Notes under the pieces: generated by a model
Told to the model about the DNA's origin: nothing
The model's database searches: none
The model's input: the letters and a program-made list of their open reading frames with translations, nothing else
Source of the DNA: Micavibrio sp. UBA1664
GTDB lineage: Bacteria; Pseudomonadota; Alphaproteobacteria; Micavibrionales; UBA1664
Reading direction: 5' to 3'
Length of the DNA: 16,536 nucleotides
Assembly (NCBI GenBank): GCA_002320485.1
Contig: DCKW01000068.1
Span: forward strand, 1 to 16,536
Shown here: piece after piece, positions 7,217 through 13,608 of the stretch
How the letters are laid out: each line of letters begins with the position of its first letter
Numbering within the stretch: position 1 is the first letter of the stretch
Position numbers and translations under genes: made by a program

Positions 7217-7245
7217 TTGACAGAGCGTCAGGCAGTCCTTAACAC
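7217..7245 (+). promoter_or_regulatory. Candidate sigma-70 promoter for the CarD-like gene
   Basis: A perfect TTGACA (7217-7222) is followed after 17 bp by TAACAC (7240-7245), a weak -10. Transcription starting near 7252 would leave a short leader with AGGGAG (7255-7260), 10 nt before the ATG at 7271. Confidence 0.45.
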
Positions 7246-7270
7246 TGAAGTCTTAGGGAGATAATAAGCC

Positions 7271-8698
7271 ATGAATAATCACGTTACTGTTAACGCCTCG
7301 CCATCGCCTTTTAAAGGCCTCATGATTGATGGACAACCCGTAAAACCCGGGATGGTGTTGATTAAACCCCATACGGGAATGGTTGTGATTAGCGGTGCCA
7401 AAATCATGAATATCGGGCAAGGAGAGGATGTGCAATCCCTGACGACCCTTAAACTGCATCAATTGGACAAGCTGGATAATATCAGCACCCCTCCGATTAA
7501 TAAAATAGAAGCCAACAGGCTCAGATTACCGGCACAATTTGATGAGATTATAGATGCTCTGGATATTCTTGTTTCCGGTACATCGAAAAAACCGAAAAAT
7601 TGGAAACATCAGCTCGATCGCTGCAACGATTTAATGATGAGCGGCAAGCCTGCCGATATGGCCCAACTTCTGCTCGAGATGTTTTCAAGGCGGGAGACAT
7701 CATCTGAAAATACGCTGGGCGTATTGGGAATAGAGGGTAAAGACTTGGCCGAAAAGGCATTGAAAACCTTGGCTAACGAGGCTGCAATCAGTATTGATTT
7801 TAAAAAACACGGCGCGCGAAAATGTATTTTCGCCCTGTTGGATGCAAATAAAACAAAAGGAAAAGAAATTATCGATTCTTTGCAGAAATATCGCCGTGCC
7901 TATAACCCATTTATTTCCGATCAGGAATTCCAATCGGCCTTTGGTAAAACAGTTAAGCAGGCCATGATTATAGACCAGGAACAATCCCATTCAACAGCAT
8001 CTTTGTCGCCATCCCTGTCAATACCTTCTGCAGGTGAACATTTATCACAATCCTTGGTGCAAATTTCTCCCTCAAACGTTCAAATTTTACAACAGCAACC
8101 TGTTAAAAAACGTTTGAACATAGGCGCGACGTCATCCGCGTCCCGCAAACGCGCTTCTATAAAAAAAGTTAGAGTCAGTGCGGATAATCGCGCGTTTTTT
8201 GAGACGCATAAGACAATGCCCCCAAAAAAAGGGGTGGTGAGAAAACTTTTTAACGTTGCGGCGGAAAAATTAGGGCCGCAAGCGTTTGAATTACATGCAC
8301 GCATGTATTGCTTTCCCGAGAAATTATCTTTAGAAAGTGCAGCCGAAAAAATCGGTGCAACGGTTGAGGAAGCCCGTGACATACATAATCAATCAGTGGA
8401 ACAGTTGCGCCCGCATTTTGGTGATAACGGTGTCTTGAAACGTGTGCCGGGATTTTTGAAGCAAATAACCAGTTCTTCAGACAAAAAGACCGGGCAGCAA
8501 TTGCAAAATGTTTTAAAGGATATTGCGACAAATGCTTGTGCTGAGAATTTTGCAATTGTTGTTGTTGCCATTCCTAAAACCGCCATGGCGGACGAGAGGG
8601 CAATCGATCTATCCCTATCTTTGGCCGAGGAAAAGAGCGGAGAAATCCGCGTTGATGCCAAGCCTGTTGCTACGGCCAAGGCATGGCGTTTGAAATGA
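7271..8698 (+). CDS. CarD-like protein with a C-terminal sigma region-4-like helix-turn-helix (putative transcription regulator)
   Basis: No named family matches all 475 residues, but two parts look familiar. Residues 27-90 resemble the CarD/CdnL RNA polymerase-interacting domain: GMVLIKPHTGMVVISGAKIM recalls its start (a GD-VVYP-HG-G-I-like pattern), and RLRLPAQFDE its end. Residues 85-175 resemble the CarD helical domain, including WKHQLDRCNDLMMSGKPADM, then AQLLLEMFSRRE and a final helix KALKTLANEAA. After a Ser/Gln-rich linker (about 235-300), residues 325-382 look like sigma region 4: LGPQAFELHARMYCF, then LSLESAAEKIGATVEEARDI with a helix-turn-helix pattern, then VEQLRPHF. The C-terminal ~95 residues are unassigned. 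CarD proteins bind RNA polymerase beta and stabilise open complexes; a fused DNA-binding module would be new to me. Residues 286-304 are basic. Both matches are by eye. Confidence 0.5.
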   Translation: MNNHVTVNASPSPFKGLMIDGQPVKPGMVLIKPHTGMVVISGAKIMNIGQGEDVQSLTTLKLHQLDKLDNISTPPINKIEANRLRLPAQFDEIIDALDILVSGTSKKPKNWKHQLDRCNDLMMSGKPADMAQLLLEMFSRRETSSENTLGVLGIEGKDLAEKALKTLANEAAISIDFKKHGARKCIFALLDANKTKGKEIIDSLQKYRRAYNPFISDQEFQSAFGKTVKQAMIIDQEQSHSTASLSPSLSIPSAGEHLSQSLVQISPSNVQILQQQPVKKRLNIGATSSASRKRASIKKVRVSADNRAFFETHKTMPPKKGVVRKLFNVAAEKLGPQAFELHARMYCFPEKLSLESAAEKIGATVEEARDIHNQSVEQLRPHFGDNGVLKRVPGFLKQITSSSDKKTGQQLQNVLKDIATNACAENFAIVVVAIPKTAMADERAIDLSLSLAEEKSGEIRVDAKPVATAKAWRLK

Positions 8699-8720
8699 TA
8701 AAAACATCTGTTCTTTTTTG

Positions 8721-8726
8721 TATAAT
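8721..8726 (+). promoter_or_regulatory. Candidate -10 box for the KdsB-like gene
   Basis: A perfect TATAAT ends 19 nt before the ATG at 8746. The inferred start near 8733 gives a leader of about 13 nt with no Shine-Dalgarno sequence. No good -35 is seen at normal spacing. Confidence 0.4.
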
Positions 8727-8745
8727 GTTATAAGATCGCCGCATA

Positions 8746-9543
8746 ATGAACATTGCGATTATTATTCCTGCCCGATACGGCTCCACCCGATTTCCCGGTA
8801 AACCTCTCGCGCTTATAAATGGCAAGGCCATGATAGACCATGTCTATGAATTGGCGCAATTAACCATGAAGGATTATAAAAATATTCAAGTTATTGTCGC
8901 GACAGACGATGCGCGTATTCAAACGCATTGTGAAGGCAACGGTTATCAGGTGCTGATGACATCGGAAAACTGCAAAACAGGGTCGGATCGTGTATTGGAA
9001 GCGGCGGTCAAGTTGGAAGATGAACCTGATATTATTATTAATTTACAAGGCGATGCCCCTTTAACGCCGCTGAGCGCTCTTACAAAAGTCATTCACGGTT
9101 TTCATGTCGATCCCGATGCGCAAGTGGTTACGCCCGTTCAGCAATTATCGTGGGCCGATCTTGATAAACTGAGACGGAACAAAATAACCACACCGTTTAG
9201 CGGTACCACAGCCTTATTGGGTAAAAACAACAGGGCCTTATGGTTTTCAAAAACCATCCTTCCTGCTATTCGCAAGGAAGATAATATGCGTACCCGTAAC
9301 GATCTTTCCCCCGTTTACCAGCATCTGGGATTATACGGATACAGATTTGATGTGTTAAAACGGTTCGTCAATTTACCTGAAGGTAAATACGAGGCGTTGG
9401 AAGGGTTGGAGCAATTGCGTTTACTTGAAAACGATATCCCGATCACCTGTGTCGAAATCGCTCATAGTGAAACAGTGAATAGCGGTATTGATTCGCCGGA
9501 AGATATTGCCCGTGCCGAAAGCCTGCTTCGCAGCAGTCGTTAA
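8746..9543 (+). CDS. 3-deoxy-manno-octulosonate cytidylyltransferase (CMP-Kdo synthetase)-like protein
   Basis: KdsB enzymes activate Kdo with CTP to give CMP-Kdo, the donor for the inner core of lipopolysaccharide or for capsule. The N-terminal nucleotide-binding loop IIPARYGSTRFPGKPLA (6-22), ATDDARI (52-58), TGSDR (78-82), NLQGD (99-103, with metal-binding Asp103), HLGLYGYR (193-200), LEGLEQLRLLE (218-228) and GIDSPED (247-253, with Asp249) are all in family order. At 265 residues it is slightly longer than usual. The usual QGDEP reads QGDAP here, and residues 140-190 are longer than in standard KdsB, so it may be a paralogue that uses Kdo or another 2-keto sugar acid. I see no Shine-Dalgarno sequence before the ATG. 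The symbol is withheld because of these differences. Confidence 0.85.
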   Translation: MNIAIIIPARYGSTRFPGKPLALINGKAMIDHVYELAQLTMKDYKNIQVIVATDDARIQTHCEGNGYQVLMTSENCKTGSDRVLEAAVKLEDEPDIIINLQGDAPLTPLSALTKVIHGFHVDPDAQVVTPVQQLSWADLDKLRRNKITTPFSGTTALLGKNNRALWFSKTILPAIRKEDNMRTRNDLSPVYQHLGLYGYRFDVLKRFVNLPEGKYEALEGLEQLRLLENDIPITCVEIAHSETVNSGIDSPEDIARAESLLRSSR

Positions 9544-9573
9544 ATAAAATTAATCTATGTTAATGTGTGGTGG

Positions 9574-9599
9574 GGAACATTTAGCCTTTGCCGGATGTT
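9574..9599 (+). promoter_or_regulatory. EcfG-type general-stress promoter for the CsbD-like gene
   Basis: GGAAC (9574-9578), then 17 bp, then TGTT (9596-9599) closely matches the EcfG/sigma-EcfG consensus of Alphaproteobacteria (GGAAC-N16/17-CGTT). It lies upstream of csbD with a predicted leader of about 45 nt that carries AAAGGA at 9636-9641. The stress-related target makes the match more credible. Confidence 0.55.
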
Positions 9600-9649
9600 T
9601 GTTAAGTACTTTGAAGTCTTAAACAACATTCTAACAAAGGATTAGTATT

Positions 9650-9853
9650 ATGAATAAAGACATTATTGAAGGTAACTGGGAGCAACTAAAAGGCTCCGCC
9701 CAGAAAAAATGGGGCAAATTAACCAATGACAGCTTTGATGAAATTGAAGGCAGCCGTAAAAAGCTAGCCGGAAAAATTCAGGAAGCTTATGGTAAAAGCA
9801 AGGATGAAGCCGAAAAAGAAATCAGCGAATGGGAAAAAACCAACGCTGCATAA
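9650..9853 (+). CDS. CsbD-like general stress protein
   Basis: A 67-residue hydrophilic protein of the CsbD family, whose members are abundant under osmotic or general stress; their molecular role is unclear. The family pattern is complete: MNKDIIEGNWEQLKGSAQKK, then WGKLTNDSFDEIEGSRKKLA, then GKIQEAYGKSKDEAEKEISE. It is lysine- and glutamate-rich with no membrane segment. AAAGGA (9636-9641) lies 8 nt before the ATG. It stands alone between an EcfG-like promoter and a strong terminator, a typical single-gene stress unit. Confidence 0.93.
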   Translation: MNKDIIEGNWEQLKGSAQKKWGKLTNDSFDEIEGSRKKLAGKIQEAYGKSKDEAEKEISEWEKTNAA

Positions 9854-9874
9854 TGATTTGGCATCATTGAAATT

Positions 9875-9910
9875 AAGACAAAGGCTTTGCAAAAAGCCTT
9901 TGTCTTTTTT
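9875..9910 (+). terminator. Rho-independent terminator after the CsbD-like gene
   Basis: A perfect 14-bp stem (9875-9888 with 9893-9906) is closed by a stable GCAA tetraloop and followed by further Ts, eight in all from 9903 apart from the C at 9904. It separates csbD from the phosphatase gene at 9935. Confidence 0.92.
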
Positions 9911-9923
9911 TATGATCCTTGTT

Positions 9924-9929
9924 TATGAT
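9924..9929 (+). promoter_or_regulatory. Candidate -10 box for the histidine-phosphatase gene
   Basis: TATGAT at 9924-9929 would place the transcription start at about 9936, at the ATG (9935), making the message leaderless. A second TATGAT occurs at 9911-9916. Neither has a clear -35. No Shine-Dalgarno sequence precedes the ATG. Confidence 0.3.
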
Positions 9930-9934
9930 GGCAC

Positions 9935-10552
9935 ATGACCAAACTATTGATCATACGTCATGGAAATACATTTGCCCCCGATGAAACGGCGCGTCGGGTC
10001 GGGTGCCGTACAGATATTCCGCTTGTGCAATCGGGTGTAGAGCAATCAAGGGCCTTGGGGGTTTATTTAAAACGTGAAAATATGTGTCCCGATTACATTT
10101 TCGCATCCGAATTACAAAGGGCACAACAAACGGCGCAAATCATGGCGCATGACGCTATATGTGATTTGCCTATCCAAACAGATAAAACATTTAACGAGAT
10201 TGATCATGGTCCCGATGAAAACAAAACCGAGGACGAGATTATCGAGAGGATCGGATCTGACAGTTTGCGTGATTGGAATGAGTTCGGGGTTGTTCCCCCG
10301 GGGTGGAAGGTTGACCCACGGCAATTGCAAAAGGCATGGATTGATTTTGCCGATGCCTGCCTTAACGAAAGGTCGGGAAAAATAACGTGTGTCGTAAGCA
10401 GTGGCGGCATCATTCGCTTCGCGCCTATAGTATTGGATAATAATATTTTGCCCGAAGGGGAGACGTCAAAGGTTAAAACCGCATCAATGTCATTGTTTCA
10501 TCATGATGGCAACAAATGGGTTTGTGAATTTTGGAACAAACGACCGCAATAG
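9935..10552 (+). CDS. Histidine phosphatase superfamily protein with a variant second catalytic motif
   Basis: A 205-residue member of the phosphoglycerate mutase-like (branch 1) histidine phosphatases. The phospho-accepting loop IIRHGNTF carries Arg8 and His9. SELQRAQQTAQ supplies Arg62, and FNEIDHG supplies the probable proton donor Glu88. The last catalytic motif, normally VSHGG(x)IR, reads VVSSGGIIRF (153-162), so Ser156 replaces the second histidine. Enzymes with such changes are often of unknown substrate, and activity may be low or altered. No signal peptide is seen, so it is cytoplasmic. It lies between csbD's terminator and yejB without obvious operon partners. Alpha-ribazole phosphatase, SixA-like or sugar-phosphatase functions are all possible. 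Family is certain; activity is not. Confidence 0.85.
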   Translation: MTKLLIIRHGNTFAPDETARRVGCRTDIPLVQSGVEQSRALGVYLKRENMCPDYIFASELQRAQQTAQIMAHDAICDLPIQTDKTFNEIDHGPDENKTEDEIIERIGSDSLRDWNEFGVVPPGWKVDPRQLQKAWIDFADACLNERSGKITCVVSSGGIIRFAPIVLDNNILPEGETSKVKTASMSLFHHDGNKWVCEFWNKRPQ

Positions 10553-10575
10553 CTTTCCTTCCGTTATAAGACCTG

Positions 10576-10581
10576 TATAAT
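10576..10581 (+). promoter_or_regulatory. Candidate -10 box for yejBE
   Basis: A perfect TATAAT ends 7 nt before the ATG at 10589, placing the expected transcription start at about 10588. That would make yejB a leaderless message, in keeping with the absence of a Shine-Dalgarno sequence. The -35 region is unlike the consensus. Confidence 0.42.
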
Positions 10582-10588
10582 CATTGTT

Positions 10589-11719
10589 ATGAGTTCGTAT
10601 ATCCTGCGCAGATTGTTATTGATGATCCCCACATTGTTCGGGATTATTCTCATTAATTTTCTGATTGTGCAGGCTGCTCCCGGCGGACCGGTGGAGCAGA
10701 TGATAGCCCGTGTGCAAGGTATAGGCGGTGATGCTACAGCCAGATTTGGCGGAGGCGGAGGCGAGACATCTGCAAATATGAATGCGGCCTTAAGTGAATC
10801 GCAAGGCGGGGGAAGTTCTGGGAAATATCGCGGCGCGCAAGGATTGCCCCCGGAATTTATTGAAGAGCTTGAAAAACAATTCGGTTTCGATAAACCAGTG
10901 CATGAGCGTTTCTTTCTAATGGTTTGGAATTACTTGCATTTTGATTTTGGGGAAAGTTATTACCGCGATGTTAGTGTAGTCTCACTTATCTTTGAAAAGT
11001 TACCTGTATCCATTTCTCTGGGCTTATGGTCGACTCTGCTGATCTATTTAATTTCCATTCCGCTTGGTATTCGTAAGGCTGTTAAAGACGGTGGCAAATT
11101 TGATATTTGGACCAGTGCGGTAATCTTTGTCGGTTATGCCATTCCGTCATTCCTGTTTGCGATTTTACTGATAATTATATTTGCGGGCGGACGGTATCTT
11201 GACTGGTTTCCTTTGCAAGGATTGTTGTCTGATGATTTCGAGGGGTATGGCTTTGCGGCTTGTGTGGCTTCGATGGCCTGTATCAAGGATTATTTCTGGC
11301 ATCTGGCCTTGCCGATTTTGTCGATGACAATTGGCGGGTTTGCCGGTTTGACCATGCTGACGAAAAATTCGTTTCTGGATGAAATTAACAAACAATATGT
11401 TTTGACTGCACGCGCCAAAGGCTTGGCGGAAAAAGCGGTGTTATACAAACATGTGTTCCGCAATGCGATGTTGATTGTGATCGCCGGTTTTCCAAGCGCA
11501 TTTATGAGCATTTTTTTCACAGGCGTGTTTTTGATCGAGTATATTTTCAACCTAGACGGCCTTGGTTTGCTGGGGTTTGAAAGCACGATCGGACGCGACT
11601 ATCCGGTCATGTTTGGAACATTGTTTATTTTTACGTTGATTGGTTTGATTTTAAAACTTGTATCCGATCTGACATATGTTCTGGTCGACCCGAGGATTGA
11701 TTTCGAGGGGAGGAATTGA
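10589..11719 (+). CDS. yejB: YejB, inner-membrane permease of a peptide ABC importer
   Basis: One of the two permease subunits of the YejABEF oligopeptide importer. The 376 residues follow YejB end to end: MSSYILRRLLLMIPTLFGII as first membrane helix, the APGGP motif after it, a glycine-rich periplasmic loop (about 45-85), FGFDKPVHERFF, then five further hydrophobic segments (about 138-160, 175-199, 237-257, 295-320, 340-362). The cytoplasmic EAA loop that docks on the ATPase is at about 270-294 (LTARAKGLAEKAVLYKHVFR). It ends in the family's LVDPRIDFEGR. Its stop overlaps the yejE start by one base (TGATG), so the two are coupled. yejA lies upstream at 5191-6966 in a different transcription unit. 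Confidence 0.95.
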   Translation: MSSYILRRLLLMIPTLFGIILINFLIVQAAPGGPVEQMIARVQGIGGDATARFGGGGGETSANMNAALSESQGGGSSGKYRGAQGLPPEFIEELEKQFGFDKPVHERFFLMVWNYLHFDFGESYYRDVSVVSLIFEKLPVSISLGLWSTLLIYLISIPLGIRKAVKDGGKFDIWTSAVIFVGYAIPSFLFAILLIIIFAGGRYLDWFPLQGLLSDDFEGYGFAACVASMACIKDYFWHLALPILSMTIGGFAGLTMLTKNSFLDEINKQYVLTARAKGLAEKAVLYKHVFRNAMLIVIAGFPSAFMSIFFTGVFLIEYIFNLDGLGLLGFESTIGRDYPVMFGTLFIFTLIGLILKLVSDLTYVLVDPRIDFEGRN

Positions 11720-12744
11720 TGACGCTATCCCCGATCACCAAACGTCGGCTTAACCAATTTAAGGCCAACAAGCGCGGTTATTGGAGCTTGTGGCTATTTC
11801 TGATTTTGTTCGTCGTAACGCTCTTTGCCGAATTTGTCGCCAACGATAAACCGTTATATATCAGGTTTAATAACGATAATTATTTCCCTATATTTAAAGA
11901 GTATTCAGAAGTTGATTTTGGCGGTGATTTTAAAACAGAGGCCGAATATCGCGACCTCTTTGTTCAGGATCTTATCAATGAAAAAGGATTTATGATCTGG
12001 GCGCCGATCCGCTATAGCTACGATACGATTAATTATGATTTAACCGAGCCGGCCCCATCGCGTCCTACCGGTAATAATGTATTGGGAACGGACGATCAGG
12101 GCAGGGATGTGCTGGCGCGATTGATCTACGGGTTTCGTATTTCGGTTTTATTCGGTCTGGCCCTGACAATATTCAGCTCGGTAATAGGTATTATCGCCGG
12201 TGGATTGCAGGGATATTACGGCGGATGGGTCGATTTGCTGTTTCAGCGATTTATTGAAATCTGGACAGGGCTTCCCGTACTGTTCATCATTATTATCATT
12301 GCGTCGGTTGTAACCCCCACATTCTGGATATTGCTTGGGATTATGCTTCTCTTTTCATGGACAAATTTGATCGATGTGGTGCGTGCCGAGTTTTTACGTG
12401 CACGCAATTTTGACTATGTCCGCGCGGCAAAGGCGTTAGGAATTTCCAATACAACCATCATGTGGCGGCACGTTCTGCCCAATGCTATGGTGGCGACATT
12501 GACATTGATGCCGTTTATATTGACGGGTTCCATTACTATTTTAACATCGCTTGATTTCCTAGGCTTCGGCCTTCCCCCAGGGTCGCCCTCACTCGGGGAA
12601 TTACTGTCACAGGGAAAGAATAATATTCATGCGCCTTGGCTGGGCTTGGCGGCGTTTTTCTCGCTTGCAATTATGCTCACGTTGCTGACCTTTATCGGTG
12701 AAGCGGTACGCGATGCCTTCGATCCCCGCAAAACAGGAATGTGA
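11719..12744 (+). CDS. yejE: YejE, inner-membrane permease of a peptide ABC importer
   Basis: The second permease of the Yej system, 341 residues. It has the cytoplasmic N-terminus RRLNQFKANKRGYWSLW, a first helix (about 22-41), a periplasmic loop with the family's WAPIRYSYDTINYDL (94-108) and NNVLGTDDQGRDVLARLIYG (119-138), then five helices with an EAA loop at about 233-257 (DYVRAAKALGISN, RHVLPNA). DFLGFGLPPGSPSLGELL near the C-terminus is typical. I start it at the ATG at 11719, sharing one base with the yejB stop, 5 nt after a strong GGAGG (11709-11713); the TTG at 11716 is too close to that site. The partner ATPase gene yejF, often next in line, is absent; the next gene is an ABC-2 permease of a different type. 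Confidence 0.95.
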   Translation: MTLSPITKRRLNQFKANKRGYWSLWLFLILFVVTLFAEFVANDKPLYIRFNNDNYFPIFKEYSEVDFGGDFKTEAEYRDLFVQDLINEKGFMIWAPIRYSYDTINYDLTEPAPSRPTGNNVLGTDDQGRDVLARLIYGFRISVLFGLALTIFSSVIGIIAGGLQGYYGGWVDLLFQRFIEIWTGLPVLFIIIIIASVVTPTFWILLGIMLLFSWTNLIDVVRAEFLRARNFDYVRAAKALGISNTTIMWRHVLPNAMVATLTLMPFILTGSITILTSLDFLGFGLPPGSPSLGELLSQGKNNIHAPWLGLAAFFSLAIMLTLLTFIGEAVRDAFDPRKTGM

Positions 12745-12799
12745 TGAATATTTTGAATTGAAACGGTGACAACTCAATAAAATATGCTACATAACACTC

Positions 12800-13591
12800 A
12801 TGCAAAAAATAAAAAATCTGGAAAAAACAAACTGGATCGGTATTCAGACAATTGTCCAAAAGGAAGTAGGACGATTTTTAAACGTTTATCTTCAAACAAT
12901 TGTGGCGCCGATTGTAACGACATTACTATATTACATTATCTTTACATTGGCCTTTGGCCAGAATGCCGGACGCGGTATTGAAAATGTGCCGTATATGCAG
13001 TTTCTGGTCCCCGGACTGATCATGATGGGAATGGCGCAAAATGCCTTTGCCAATACGTCATCATCCATTGTTATCGGCAAAGTGCAGGGGAATATTATTG
13101 ACGTCCTGATGCCGCCGCTCGCCCCGTGGGAAATTCTGACGGGATATGTTACGGGGGGTGTTCTGCGCGGGATGATGATCGGAACTATCGCGGTTATAAT
13201 ATTAACGCCATTTGTAGGCTTACCGATTGAAAAACCTTTAAATCTGATTATCTTCGGCCTTCTGGGAACGGGCATGTTATCTTTATTAGGGATTGTCGGT
13301 GGGATATGGTCAGATAAATTTGATCACATTGCGGCGGTTACGAATTTTGTTGTGATGCCTTTGACATTTCTATCAGGTACATTTTACACGGTTGAAAGAT
13401 TGACACCGTTTTGGCAAGATCTCGCTCATCTTAATCCTTTCTTTTACATGATTGACGGTTTTCGTTCCGGATTTATCGGTATTGCCGATATGCCCATGTC
13501 ATACGGTATTGTGACATTATTGATTGTCGATATTCTGTTATGGACAATGGCATTGGTCATGTTAAGAAAAGGGTATAAAATCAAAAGTTAA
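12800..13591 (+). CDS. ABC-2 type transporter permease (YadH-like)
   Basis: A 263-residue membrane subunit of an ABC exporter. An amphipathic N-terminal helix (NWIGIQTIVQKEVGRFLNVY) precedes six hydrophobic segments. YMQFLVPGLIMMGM (65-78), the cytoplasmic loop KVQGNIIDVLMPPLAPWEIL (94-113), and the C-terminal signature MPLTFLSGTFYTVERL (186-201) with LNPFFYMIDGFRSGF (211-225) identify the ABC-2 family, close to YadH. The partner ATPase (YadG-like) is not adjacent, although in E. coli yadG precedes yadH. The substrate is unknown. No Shine-Dalgarno sequence is visible; TATGCT at 12783-12788 could be a -10 giving a leader of about 5 nt. The intergenic stretch 12745-12799 holds nothing else I can assign. 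The hslO start follows by 17 nt. Confidence 0.92.
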   Translation: MQKIKNLEKTNWIGIQTIVQKEVGRFLNVYLQTIVAPIVTTLLYYIIFTLAFGQNAGRGIENVPYMQFLVPGLIMMGMAQNAFANTSSSIVIGKVQGNIIDVLMPPLAPWEILTGYVTGGVLRGMMIGTIAVIILTPFVGLPIEKPLNLIIFGLLGTGMLSLLGIVGGIWSDKFDHIAAVTNFVVMPLTFLSGTFYTVERLTPFWQDLAHLNPFFYMIDGFRSGFIGIADMPMSYGIVTLLIVDILLWTMALVMLRKGYKIKS

Positions 13592-13608
13592 AATCAGGAA
13601 TTTTTGGA

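Noticed and set aside
7223..7270. Sigma-54-like GG/GC promoter before the CarD-like gene.
   Set aside because: No TGGCAC-N5-TTGCA pattern is present; the TTGACA box fits sigma-70 better.
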